Shown here one piece after another: positions 8,646-16,673 of a stretch of 44,351 nt of DNA. The stretch is taken from assembly GCA_902783885.1 (NCBI GenBank), contig CACZSQ010000069.1, forward strand, positions 1-44,351, given 5' to 3'. Each line of letters starts with the position of its first letter. The first letter of the stretch is position 1. The notes beneath the pieces were generated by a model. The model was not told the origin of the DNA. It was given only the letters and a program-made list of their open reading frames with translations, and made no database searches. The position numbers and the translations under genes are program-made. The DNA comes from an uncultured Bacteroidales bacterium (GTDB taxonomy: Bacteria; Bacteroidota; Bacteroidia; Bacteroidales; Bacteroidaceae).

Positions 8646-8696
8646 GATGAAAGACGAAAAAATGTAAAATGAGATTAAATCTTTTCGTCTTTCATC
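8646..8696. repeat. 15-bp inverted repeat upstream of the antiporter promoter
   Basis: GATGAAAGACGAAAA (8646-8660) and TTTTCGTCTTTCATC (8682-8696) are perfect reverse complements with a 21-nt loop. The structure ends 21 bp before the -7 element at 8718. It might shield the antiporter operon from read-through, bind a regulator, or be dispersed repeat sequence. It lacks a T-run in the plus direction. The purine-rich remainder of 8535-8645 shows nothing recognisable. Confidence 0.8.
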
Positions 8697-8717
8697 TTTA
8701 ATCTATCATCTTTTTCC

Positions 8718-8726
8718 TATCTTTGC
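8718..8726 (+). promoter_or_regulatory. -7 element for the antiporter operon
   Basis: TATCTTTGC matches TAnnTTTGC and lies only 7 bp before the ATG at 8734. If translation starts there the leader is extremely short; the next in-frame ATG at 8743 is a possible alternative. Confidence 0.65.
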
Positions 8727-8733
8727 ACCCGCA

Positions 8734-10827
8734 ATGACACCAATGATTACATCTCCGACGTGGATCTTCCTCGTGATGCTCTTCGTTCTGCTGTTGGCGC
8801 CGATCGTGTTTCGGCGCTTGCATGTGCCGCATCTCATAGGGCTCATTCTGGCAGGCGTCCTGTTGGGTGAGCATGGGATGAATATCCTGGCTCGGGATGC
8901 TTCGTTTGTGCTATTCGGACAGGTGGGCATTTACTATATCATGTTCCTTGCCGGACTGGAAATGGACATGGGCAGTTTCCGCCGCCACGGGTGGAACGGT
9001 ACGTGGTTCGGCGTACTGACGTTTGCCGTGCCTTTCGTGCTGGGATATGCAGTGGCTCGCTGGTGGCTCGAGCAGGGTCCGCAGACGGCCCTGCTGCTCA
9101 GCTGTATCCTGGCTTCCCACACGCTAGTGACATTTCCTATTGTGGGACGCTACGGCTTGGGCAAGCACCCCAGTGTCGCTTATGCCATCATGGGTACGGC
9201 CATCGCCTCATTCGCTGCGCTCTTGGTTCTGGCCGTTGTGGTGCAGAATGAACGAGGCGGCGGAGACGTGTTCTACTGGTGTCGCTTTGTCTGTGGAATA
9301 TCGCTTTACATAGCGGCGGTGGCCTATGCTTTCCCGAAAATCGGACGCTGGTTTTTGCGGCGCAACGAGGATGCTGTGACACAATATATATTTGTGCTGC
9401 TGATGCTGTTTATCAGTGCTTGCTTGGCGGTGATTGTGGGGCTTGAGGGCCTGTTAGGCGCTTTTCTGGCCGGTCTTGTGCTCAACCGCATCATCCCGCG
9501 TGGCGGCCCACTGATGTCTCGCGTGGAATTTGTGGGCAATGCCTTGTTTGTACCGTGGTTCCTGGTGGGCGTCGGGATGCTCATCGATGTCACGATTCTC
9601 GTGCGTGACTCCTCGATGATCGCGTTTTGTACCGTGTTTATCGGCATTGCTACGCTGGGTAAATGGCTGGCAGCATTGCTGATGCAGAGGCTGAAGGGCC
9701 TTCCACGTGTAGATCGTCTGATGATGTTCGGCCTCACCAATTCTCATGCTGCAGGCGCTCTGGCTATCGTGATGATTGGTACGCAGCCTGGCGTTGCTCT
9801 CATGGATGAGAAGGTGCTGAATGCCACCGTGCTGCTGATACTTTTCTCGTGTATCATCAGCTCGCTGGCCACTGGCAGAGCAGCGCGTGCATTGGCGCTG
9901 CGCACCACAGAACTGGAACGCAACCGAGGCAGTTACCACGGAAAGTGCCTGACAGCCTACTCCCATCCCAAAAGTGTGGATGTCCTCACACAGTTGTCGA
10001 TGATGATCCGCAACCCCCTCATCGCTGACAGTTTCATGGGCCTCTCGGTGTCGATGGACGACGATCCCGATGATCTCCTGCGAGTGCAGGGGCAGCAGAA
10101 TCTTGAGAAAGCCAAGGAGATTGCAGCAGCCGCGAATGTCAGGATGTCCACCATGAGCCGCATCAGTTCCAATGTCTCCAGCGCCATCACTCATGCTATG
10201 AAAGAGGTTGACGCAGGAGAGGTGATAATGGGCTATCACGAGACGGACGACGGCCTGCCAGCCAATAAATTAGGCTTCGTCACACAGAGTGTCCTTTCCA
10301 CAACACACCGCGAGGTGCTGCTTGTGCGCCTATTGATGCCGCCAGGCACTGTACGCCGTATTGTTGTGGCTGTGCCTCCGATGGCAGAGTACGAGGTGGG
10401 CTTCTATAAATGGCTGGAGCACCTGTGCCGTATCGGTGAGCAGACAGGACAGCCCATGCGCTTCCACACCTGCGGCGACACGGGGCACTACATTCAGGAG
10501 TACCTGCGCCAGCAGCACCCCTCTGTCATCGTGGAGATGCGCGTCGAGAGCGGCTTCGGGGCTTGCCTCAACCGCCTGCCCGTAGAGATCAACCCTGACC
10601 ACCTGCTCGTCATTGTCACCTCTCGCTCGGGATTCATCTCCCACACGCCAGCATTGAACACCGTGCCTGCTTATATCGCCCGGCACTACGCTAAGACAAA
10701 CGTCATCCTCTTATACCCCGACCAGTACGGCGATCCGCAGGAGTCACTTTCTGTGTTTGCTCCCAACGGACAAAGTGTCACGCAACATAAGATGCTGCTG
10801 GAGAAATGGCTGGGGAAACTAAAATAA
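8734..10827 (+). CDS. CPA2-type cation:proton antiporter with C-terminal USP-like domain
   Basis: A 697-residue inner-membrane protein. Residues 1 to about 390 form around 12 hydrophobic segments of the Na+/H+ exchanger (CPA2) fold. [18 protein letters not shown]-like [10 protein letters not shown] and [14 protein letters not shown] are recognisable family motifs. Residues from about 430 to 697 are soluble and resemble a tandem universal-stress-type domain, as in other Bacteroidetes antiporters. The helix that usually carries one or two ion-binding aspartates reads [17 protein letters not shown] (residues 153-169) and has no acidic residue. The protein may therefore not exchange ions in the usual way, or may use other residues. 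It heads a likely operon: the LolD-like gene starts 11 bp after the stop. Confidence 0.88.
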   Translation: MTPMITSPTWIFLVMLFVLLLAPIVFRRLHVPHLIGLILAGVLLGEHGMNILARDASFVLFGQVGIYYIMFLAGLEMDMGSFRRHGWNGTWFGVLTFAVPFVLGYAVARWWLEQGPQTALLLSCILASHTLVTFPIVGRYGLGKHPSVAYAIMGTAIASFAALLVLAVVVQNERGGGDVFYWCRFVCGISLYIAAVAYAFPKIGRWFLRRNEDAVTQYIFVLLMLFISACLAVIVGLEGLLGAFLAGLVLNRIIPRGGPLMSRVEFVGNALFVPWFLVGVGMLIDVTILVRDSSMIAFCTVFIGIATLGKWLAALLMQRLKGLPRVDRLMMFGLTNSHAAGALAIVMIGTQPGVALMDEKVLNATVLLILFSCIISSLATGRAARALALRTTELERNRGSYHGKCLTAYSHPKSVDVLTQLSMMIRNPLIADSFMGLSVSMDDDPDDLLRVQGQQNLEKAKEIAAAANVRMSTMSRISSNVSSAITHAMKEVDAGEVIMGYHETDDGLPANKLGFVTQSVLSTTHREVLLVRLLMPPGTVRRIVVAVPPMAEYEVGFYKWLEHLCRIGEQTGQPMRFHTCGDTGHYIQEYLRQQHPSVIVEMRVESGFGACLNRLPVEINPDHLLVIVTSRSGFISHTPALNTVPAYIARHYAKTNVILLYPDQYGDPQESLSVFAPNGQSVTQHKMLLEKWLGKLK

Positions 10828-10838
10828 CAGACAACGAT

Positions 10839-11543
10839 ATGGAGAATCAGGAAATCTGTATAAGCCTGCGAGGCATCACAAAGTCTTTCGGCTCGCTGAA
10901 GGTGCTGAAGGGTATCGACCTTGACATAGCCAAGGGAGAGGTTGTCAGCATCGTGGGGCCCAGCGGTGCCGGAAAGACCACGCTCTTGCAGATAGCGGGC
11001 ACACTTGACACAGCTGACAGTGGCAGCGTCGTCATCAACGGCACTGATGTCAGCAGGCTGGGGGAGAGCGCTATGGCCCGTTTCCGCAACCGCCAGATAG
11101 GTTTTGTGTTCCAGTTCCACCAATTGCTGCCTGAGTTCACGGCCTTGGAGAATGTCATGATTCCGGCTCTCATAGCAGGCTCCAGCCGCAAGGCGGCTCG
11201 ATCACGTGCTGAGGAATTGCTGGCTTTCATGGGACTGAGCGAGCGCGCCGACCACAAGCCGGCAGAACTATCGGGCGGTGAGAAACAGCGTGTCGCTGTG
11301 GCGCGTGCATTAGTGAACAAGCCCGCTGTGGTGCTGGCCGATGAGCCCAGTGGCAGCCTCGACACGGCCAACAAGGAGGAACTCCATGCTCTTTTCTTCC
11401 GTCTGCGCGATGAAATGGGGCAGACCTTCGTCATTGTGACCCACGATGAACAGTTAGCCGCCACCACCGACCGCACGATTCACATGAAGGACGGAATGGT
11501 TATGCAGGTGCCCTCCCCACAAATCGCTATAGATGAGAAATGA
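10839..11543 (+). CDS. LolD-like ABC transporter ATP-binding protein
   Basis: A 234-residue ATPase of the LolD/MacB/FtsE type, which powers lipoprotein release or related envelope export at the inner membrane. Walker A is G40-PSGAGK-T47, the signature is [15 protein letters not shown], Walker B is [12 protein letters not shown], and the H-loop is IVTHD. The N-terminal [15 protein letters not shown] is typical. ATG 10839 is preferred over 10806, which would overlap the antiporter gene. No LolC/E-type permease lies next to it, so the membrane partner is probably elsewhere. The next gene follows by 24 bp. Confidence 0.9.
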   Translation: MENQEICISLRGITKSFGSLKVLKGIDLDIAKGEVVSIVGPSGAGKTTLLQIAGTLDTADSGSVVINGTDVSRLGESAMARFRNRQIGFVFQFHQLLPEFTALENVMIPALIAGSSRKAARSRAEELLAFMGLSERADHKPAELSGGEKQRVAVARALVNKPAVVLADEPSGSLDTANKEELHALFFRLRDEMGQTFVIVTHDEQLAATTDRTIHMKDGMVMQVPSPQIAIDEK

Positions 11544-11567
11544 TTAATCTGAAGCAGAAACAACATC

Positions 11568-12458
11568 ATGAATAGGATAAACACGGACAAAAACACTGAA
11601 AGCTCTCTCCAGCAGAAAGAAGGCGGGAACCGTCTGCGCTTGGGGCGTTTCAATCGCCTTACTGTTGATCATCTTTCCGAGCACGGAGCCTACCTCAGTG
11701 GCGGACCAGAGGACATTCTGCTCCCTAACCGCTATATGCCAGAAGGACTTCAAGTGGGCGATGAAATCGATGTCTTTGTCTATCTCGACCATGAGGAACG
11801 ACTCATCGCCACCACCGAGACGCCGAAAGCACAGGTGGGCGATTTCGCCTGGTTGCAGGTGGCATGGGTCAACAACTATGGAGCGTTCCTTGACTGGGGC
11901 CTGATGAAGGACCTCTTCGTGCCGTTCCGTGAGCAGAAGATGAAAATGCAGAAAGGCAAGAGCTATCTTGTTCATTTGCATATTGATGAGGAGACATATC
12001 GTATCGTAGCCTCGGCCAAGGTGGAGCGCTACCTTGACAGTTGTTTCCCGCCCTACCACGGTGGCGATGAGGTGGAAATCCTGATTTGGCAGAAGACAGA
12101 CTTGGGTTTCAAGGCTATCATCGACAATCGGTTTGCCGGTCTGCTTTACGATGATGAAATATTCCGTCCGCTTCACAGCGGTGACCGCCTCATGGCTTAT
12201 GTCAAGCAGGTGCGACCCGACGGCAAGATAGACCTCTCGCTCCAGAAGAAAGGGCAGAAAGCCGTCGTTGACTTCAGTGATACACTGCTCAATCACTTGC
12301 GCCTCAACGGCGGGCGCACAACGCTTGGTGATAAGAGCCCAGCCGAAGAAATCTATGCCGTTTTTGGTGTTAGCAAGAAAGTGTTCAAAAAAGCTGTTGG
12401 AGACCTTTACAAGCGCCGCCTCATAACCATTAACCCTGATAGCTTGACCCTGGTATGA
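11568..12458 (+). CDS. CvfB-like S1-domain RNA-binding protein
   Basis: A 296-residue protein of the CvfB/YitL family. Residues 24 to about 230 carry S1-like OB-fold segments (LGRFNRLTVDHLSEHGAYLSG; VGDFAWLQVAWVNNYGAFLDWG; DGKIDLSLQ). The last 60 residues (SPAEEIYAVFGVSKKVFKKAVGDLYKRR) form a winged helix. In Firmicutes CvfB binds RNA and affects virulence gene expression; the role in Bacteroidetes is not established. The stop overlaps the start of topB by 4 bp (ATGA), which implies translational coupling. Confidence 0.88.
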   Translation: MNRINTDKNTESSLQQKEGGNRLRLGRFNRLTVDHLSEHGAYLSGGPEDILLPNRYMPEGLQVGDEIDVFVYLDHEERLIATTETPKAQVGDFAWLQVAWVNNYGAFLDWGLMKDLFVPFREQKMKMQKGKSYLVHLHIDEETYRIVASAKVERYLDSCFPPYHGGDEVEILIWQKTDLGFKAIIDNRFAGLLYDDEIFRPLHSGDRLMAYVKQVRPDGKIDLSLQKKGQKAVVDFSDTLLNHLRLNGGRTTLGDKSPAEEIYAVFGVSKKVFKKAVGDLYKRRLITINPDSLTLV

Positions 12459-14329
12459 TTGTTTGTATTGCAGAAAAACCATCCGTGGCGCGCGATATCG
12501 CAAATGTGTTGGGAGCCAAACAGGACCGTGGCGGTTTTCTGGAGGGTAATGGTTATCAGGTCACTTGGACTTTTGGCCATCTTTGCGAGCTGAAGGAGCC
12601 GGGTGAGTACTCGCCGTTGTGGAAGTCCTGGAGCCTGTCGCAATTACCGATGATTCCGCCCCGTTTCGGCATCAAATTAAAGAACGATAAGGGCATTGAA
12701 AAACAGTTCGCTATCATTGAGAAACTTATGCAGGCTGCTGACGCCATCATTAACTGCGGCGATGCGGGGCAAGAGGGAGAACTCATCCAACGTTGGGTGA
12801 TGCAGAAGGCTGGAGCACGCTGCCCTGTGCAGCGACTATGGATATCCTCATTGACAGAAGAAGCCATCCGTGAGGGCTTTCATACGCTCAAGGACCAGAG
12901 CAACTACCAGAGCCTCTACGAGGCAGGCCTCTGTCGTGCCATTGGCGATTGGACGCTCGGAATGAATGCGACGCGTCTCTATACCCTGAAGTACGGTGTC
13001 AATCGGCAGATTCTTAGCATAGGTCGTGTTCAGACCCCCACGCTGGCACTCATCGTCAGCCGTCAGCAGGAGATTGACAATTTCAAACCGGAAACATATT
13101 GGGTTCTGACCACAATCTATCGTGACACCACTTTCACGGCTGTCATGGAGGAAGGCGACAGGGGATTCAAAACCCAGGAGGAGGGCGAGCAGGCGCTGGC
13201 TGCCATACGTGAGCTCCCGTTCACCATCACCGATGTGCAAAAGAAGAGTGGTAAGGAGGCGCCTCCCCGCCTCTTCGACCTCACCTCGCTGCAGGTAGAG
13301 TGCAACAAAAAGTTCGGTTACTCCGCAGAGCAGACACTGCAGCTAATCCAAAGTCTCTATGAGAAAAAAGTGGCTACCTATCCTCGTGTGGACACAACCT
13401 ATCTTCCCACCGACATATATCCCAAGTGCCCGCAGATTCTGGCTGCCATGACACCCTATGCTGGCTTTATCCAGCCGCTCTTGAACACTGGAAAACCTCT
13501 GTCCAAGAGCTCCAAGGTGTTTGACAATTCAAAAGTCACTGACCACCACGCCATTATTCCAACTCATGTCCCCGTTGTGAACGCGGCGTTGACAGATATG
13601 GAGAAACGAGTCTATGATCTTATAGCCCGCCGTTTCATCGGCGTCTTCTACCCGGAATGTAAGTTTGAGCAGACAACTGTGCTGGGTGAGGTCAGAAGAG
13701 AGGGATTGCACGTGGCAACCTTTGATGATGTCATTCCCTTCCGCGCTTCGGGAAAGCGAATCACAGATCCCGCCTGGCGTGTCCTGTGGGAGAAGAAGAA
13801 AACCGATGATGCCGCTCCTGCCGATGAGGACCGCCAGCAGGACGAGGAGCGCACGCTCCCGGCTTTCAAAAAAGGTGAGAGCGGTCCCCACACTCCCAAT
13901 CTGGCCGAGAAACAGACCACACCGCCGAAACCTTACACCGAAGCAACTCTCCTGCGGGCGATGGAGACCGCAGGAAAGCTTGTTGAGGACGAAGAACTGC
14001 GTGATGCCCTCAAGGAGAATGGTATCGGGCGTCCCTCAACACGTGCTGCCATTATTGAAACATTGTTCAAACGCGGCTATATTCGTCGTGTGCGGAAGAG
14101 CTTAGCACCCACGCCCACGGGTATTGAACTCATAGGCCTCATTCATGAGGAATTGCTCAAAAGCGCCGAACTTACTGGAATTTGGGAACGCAAACTGCGG
14201 CAGATAGAGCGCTGCGAATACGATGCCAAAACTTTCATCGAGGAACTGAAGCAGATGGTTACGGAGCTCGTGATGGCAGTCCTCAGTGACAATACAAACC
14301 GCCACGTGACAGCCGCATCGACACAATAA
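12455..14329 (+). CDS. topB: DNA topoisomerase III
   Basis: A 624-residue type IA topoisomerase that relaxes and decatenates DNA through a 5'-phosphotyrosine intermediate. The N-terminal TOPRIM domain begins MIVCIAEKPSVARDIA (E7). The active-site Tyr is Y309 in VATYPRVDT. ENGIGRPSTRA is the conserved C-terminal core motif. The second TOPRIM motif reads D103-A-G105-Q-E107, so the middle Asp of the usual DxDxE is Gly. No zinc-ribbon cysteines are visible at the C-terminus. The start overlaps the CvfB stop. Bacteroidetes often carry extra topB genes on mobile elements, but this copy sits among housekeeping genes with no sign of transfer. Confidence 0.94.
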   Translation: MIVCIAEKPSVARDIANVLGAKQDRGGFLEGNGYQVTWTFGHLCELKEPGEYSPLWKSWSLSQLPMIPPRFGIKLKNDKGIEKQFAIIEKLMQAADAIINCGDAGQEGELIQRWVMQKAGARCPVQRLWISSLTEEAIREGFHTLKDQSNYQSLYEAGLCRAIGDWTLGMNATRLYTLKYGVNRQILSIGRVQTPTLALIVSRQQEIDNFKPETYWVLTTIYRDTTFTAVMEEGDRGFKTQEEGEQALAAIRELPFTITDVQKKSGKEAPPRLFDLTSLQVECNKKFGYSAEQTLQLIQSLYEKKVATYPRVDTTYLPTDIYPKCPQILAAMTPYAGFIQPLLNTGKPLSKSSKVFDNSKVTDHHAIIPTHVPVVNAALTDMEKRVYDLIARRFIGVFYPECKFEQTTVLGEVRREGLHVATFDDVIPFRASGKRITDPAWRVLWEKKKTDDAAPADEDRQQDEERTLPAFKKGESGPHTPNLAEKQTTPPKPYTEATLLRAMETAGKLVEDEELRDALKENGIGRPSTRAAIIETLFKRGYIRRVRKSLAPTPTGIELIGLIHEELLKSAELTGIWERKLRQIERCEYDAKTFIEELKQMVTELVMAVLSDNTNRHVTAASTQ

Positions 14330-14348
14330 TTTGGCGCGCCACGCGTTA

Positions 14349-14356
14349 TAAATTTG
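14349..14356 (+). promoter_or_regulatory. Possible -7 element for the PorE-like gene
   Basis: TAAATTTG fits TAnnTTTG, 20 bp after the topB stop. If it is used, translation must start downstream of it (ATG 14412 or 14427) rather than at 14358. Confidence 0.4.
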
Positions 14357-14411
14357 AATGTCAGCGAAGTTAAAGATTGAAGCCTTGAAAGATTGCCTCT
14401 CTTTTGATAGA

Positions 14412-16673
14412 ATGCGTTTGCGCAAGATGGTCCGTCACTGTCTTGTCTGTCGTCTTCCCTTTCATCTTTTAATCTTTCATTTTTTATATCTTTCCATTCT
14501 TCTTCTCGTCTCTTGCAGTGCGGAGACCAGTATGAAAAAGGGTGATCAGTATTTTGCTTTGGGAGAATACTATGATGCTGCAGCAGAGTACCGTTCGGCC
14601 TACTCCAAGACCGCAACCAAGTATCGCGACAAACGTGGCGAGAGGGCTCTGAAGATGGCTGAGTGTTATCGCCGCATTAATTACACAGCCAAAGCTATCG
14701 GCGCCTATCAGAACGGAATCCGCTATACAGAGAAAGCGATGGCCGACCGTCATAAATTAGCCGAAGAAGCAGTCAAGAAGAAGATTGAAAAGCAGGCAGC
14801 TAAGAAGCCTGCGAAACAACCACGTGCCACGAAAAGACGCAGTGGCGCCAAGGTCGTAGAAGCGCCCGCGGAGGATGTCACGCTCGCAGATTTTTTAGAG
14901 CCTATACCTGCTGACAGCCTTGCTGAGGAAGCTATCGTGGATGCAACCCTCAAGCTGGCGCGTCTGCTACATAAAAATGGCGATTACAAGGCTGCCATCA
15001 AGTCCTATGAATCCTATCTTGAAGCTGCTTCGCACATGCCGTCGCGCAGTAGAGGCGATGATACATTAGCCATGAACGGTATTATCGGTTGCCGACAGGC
15101 GCCGTTGATGAAACAGAGGCCCACCCTCCACACCATCAAGAAAGAGCCCGTCTTCAATTCCCGCCGCTCTGACTTCTCACCAGCCCTTTTTGGTGACAGC
15201 TGGGATCAGCTCTATTGGACATCTACGCGTCCGCAAGCTACTGGCGAAGATCTCAGTGGCATCACTGGCACAAAATATGCCGATATCGTATGGAGCAAAA
15301 AGGATGACAAAGGCAAGTGGAGCACACCGGAAGTCGTGGAAGGAGACCTCAACTCTGAGCTGGATGAAGGGGCCTGTTGCTTCACGCCCGACTGCAGAAC
15401 AATGTATTTGACCCGTTGCACCGCTGACCCAGACTATCCCCGCTATGCCCAGATTTGTACGTCGCAGCGCTCCGATGCTTCTTGGTCGAAGCCGCAGGAG
15501 GTGAGAATCTCAAGGGATACGCTCTCATGCTTTGCGCATCCAGCGGTCTCGCCCGACGGACGCTGGCTCTATTTTGTGAGTGATATGCCGGGCGGGCATG
15601 GTGGTAAAGATATCTGGCGTGTCAGCATCGACGGACTCGTGTTGGGTGGCGTAGAGAACCTGGGGGCGCCCATCAACACACCTGGCGATGAACTTTTCCC
15701 TACCTTCCGGTTTAACGGAGATTTGTATTTCTCCAGCGACGGCCATCCCGGTATGGGCGGTCTTGACCTCTTCGTGGCTAAAGAGGACAGCGTCACGCGG
15801 ACGTGGACGGTCAAGAACATGGGATTTCCCATGAACTCTGCTGGTGATGACTTCGGGATGACTTTTGAGGGTGTCCATAACCGGGGTTACTTTGCCACGA
15901 ACCGTGGTGATGCCCGTGGATGGGACCATTTGATGAGCTTCGAGTGCCCCGAGGTGCTGCAGACAGTTAAGGGTTGGGTATATGAGAAGGATGGCTACGA
16001 GTTGCCATCCGGTGTTGTCCACATGATAGGCAATGATGGAACGAATCAGAAGCTTAGCGTGCGTGGAGACGGTTCCTTCACAGTCATTGTCCAGCCGCGG
16101 GTTGAGTATATTTTTCTGGGCTCTTGCAAAGGCTACCTGAACCACATGGAACAACTCAGCGTGGATACTTCAAGCGTTAGCCGCGAGTATGTCCTCCAGT
16201 TCCCGTTGGCAAGCATCTCTGCGCCTGTGCTCGTGCGTAATGTTTTCTATGAGTTTGACAGTGCGGCGCTCACCGACGACAGCACGGTAGCTCTCGACAG
16301 CTTAGTCACACTCCTGAACGAGAATCCCAACATCACCATCGAGCTCAGTGCACACTGCGACTACCGCGGCAACGATGAATATAATGAGCGATTGAGTCAG
16401 CGTCGTGCGGAGAGCGTTGTCCATTATCTGATTCAGCATGGTATAGCTGCCGATCGCGTGACCCCCAAGGGCTATGGTGAGAGCCGGCCGAAAGTCGTCA
16501 AGCGCCGCATTGCCGAGCAGTACCCGTTCCTCCATGAAGGTGACACACTCACCGAGGACTTTATCCTTGCCCTGCCTGAGGAACAGCGCGAACTCTGCAA
16601 TGCGCTGAACCGCCGGACGGAGTTCCGGGTCCTCCGCACTACTTATCAGATGGACCTATTGCCCAAACCTTAG
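14412..16673 (+). CDS. PorE-like OmpA-family lipoprotein (TPR, PD40 propeller, CRD-like, OmpA domains)
   Basis: From ATG 14412 this is a 753-residue lipoprotein; ATGs at 14358 and 14427 are alternatives. A hydrophobic stretch ends in the lipobox LLVSC with C35. Next come TPR-like helices (KKGDQYFALGEYYDAAAEYRSAY), a basic linker (KKKIEKQAAKKPAKQPRATKRR), a PD40/WD40-like beta-propeller (AHPAVSPDGRWLYFVSDMPGG; GDLYFSSDGHPGMGGLDLFV), a carboxypeptidase-regulatory-like segment (VKGWVYEKDGYELPSG), and a C-terminal OmpA peptidoglycan-binding domain (VFYEFDSAALTDDS; ELSAHCDYRG; GYGESRP). This order matches PorE of Porphyromonas gingivalis, which links the type IX secretion machinery to peptidoglycan. 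Two proteins in this window carry T9SS-like tails, which fits. Function is inferred from architecture. The 3' end overlaps the opposing aminopeptidase gene by 4 bp. Confidence 0.8.
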   Translation: MRLRKMVRHCLVCRLPFHLLIFHFLYLSILLLVSCSAETSMKKGDQYFALGEYYDAAAEYRSAYSKTATKYRDKRGERALKMAECYRRINYTAKAIGAYQNGIRYTEKAMADRHKLAEEAVKKKIEKQAAKKPAKQPRATKRRSGAKVVEAPAEDVTLADFLEPIPADSLAEEAIVDATLKLARLLHKNGDYKAAIKSYESYLEAASHMPSRSRGDDTLAMNGIIGCRQAPLMKQRPTLHTIKKEPVFNSRRSDFSPALFGDSWDQLYWTSTRPQATGEDLSGITGTKYADIVWSKKDDKGKWSTPEVVEGDLNSELDEGACCFTPDCRTMYLTRCTADPDYPRYAQICTSQRSDASWSKPQEVRISRDTLSCFAHPAVSPDGRWLYFVSDMPGGHGGKDIWRVSIDGLVLGGVENLGAPINTPGDELFPTFRFNGDLYFSSDGHPGMGGLDLFVAKEDSVTRTWTVKNMGFPMNSAGDDFGMTFEGVHNRGYFATNRGDARGWDHLMSFECPEVLQTVKGWVYEKDGYELPSGVVHMIGNDGTNQKLSVRGDGSFTVIVQPRVEYIFLGSCKGYLNHMEQLSVDTSSVSREYVLQFPLASISAPVLVRNVFYEFDSAALTDDSTVALDSLVTLLNENPNITIELSAHCDYRGNDEYNERLSQRRAESVVHYLIQHGIAADRVTPKGYGESRPKVVKRRIAEQYPFLHEGDTLTEDFILALPEEQRELCNALNRRTEFRVLRTTYQMDLLPKP

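Noticed and set aside
11544-12503. Minus-strand open frame of 319 codons opposite the CvfB-like gene
   Set aside because: The plus strand has clear S1-type and winged-helix motifs and is coupled to topB; the antisense product resembles nothing.
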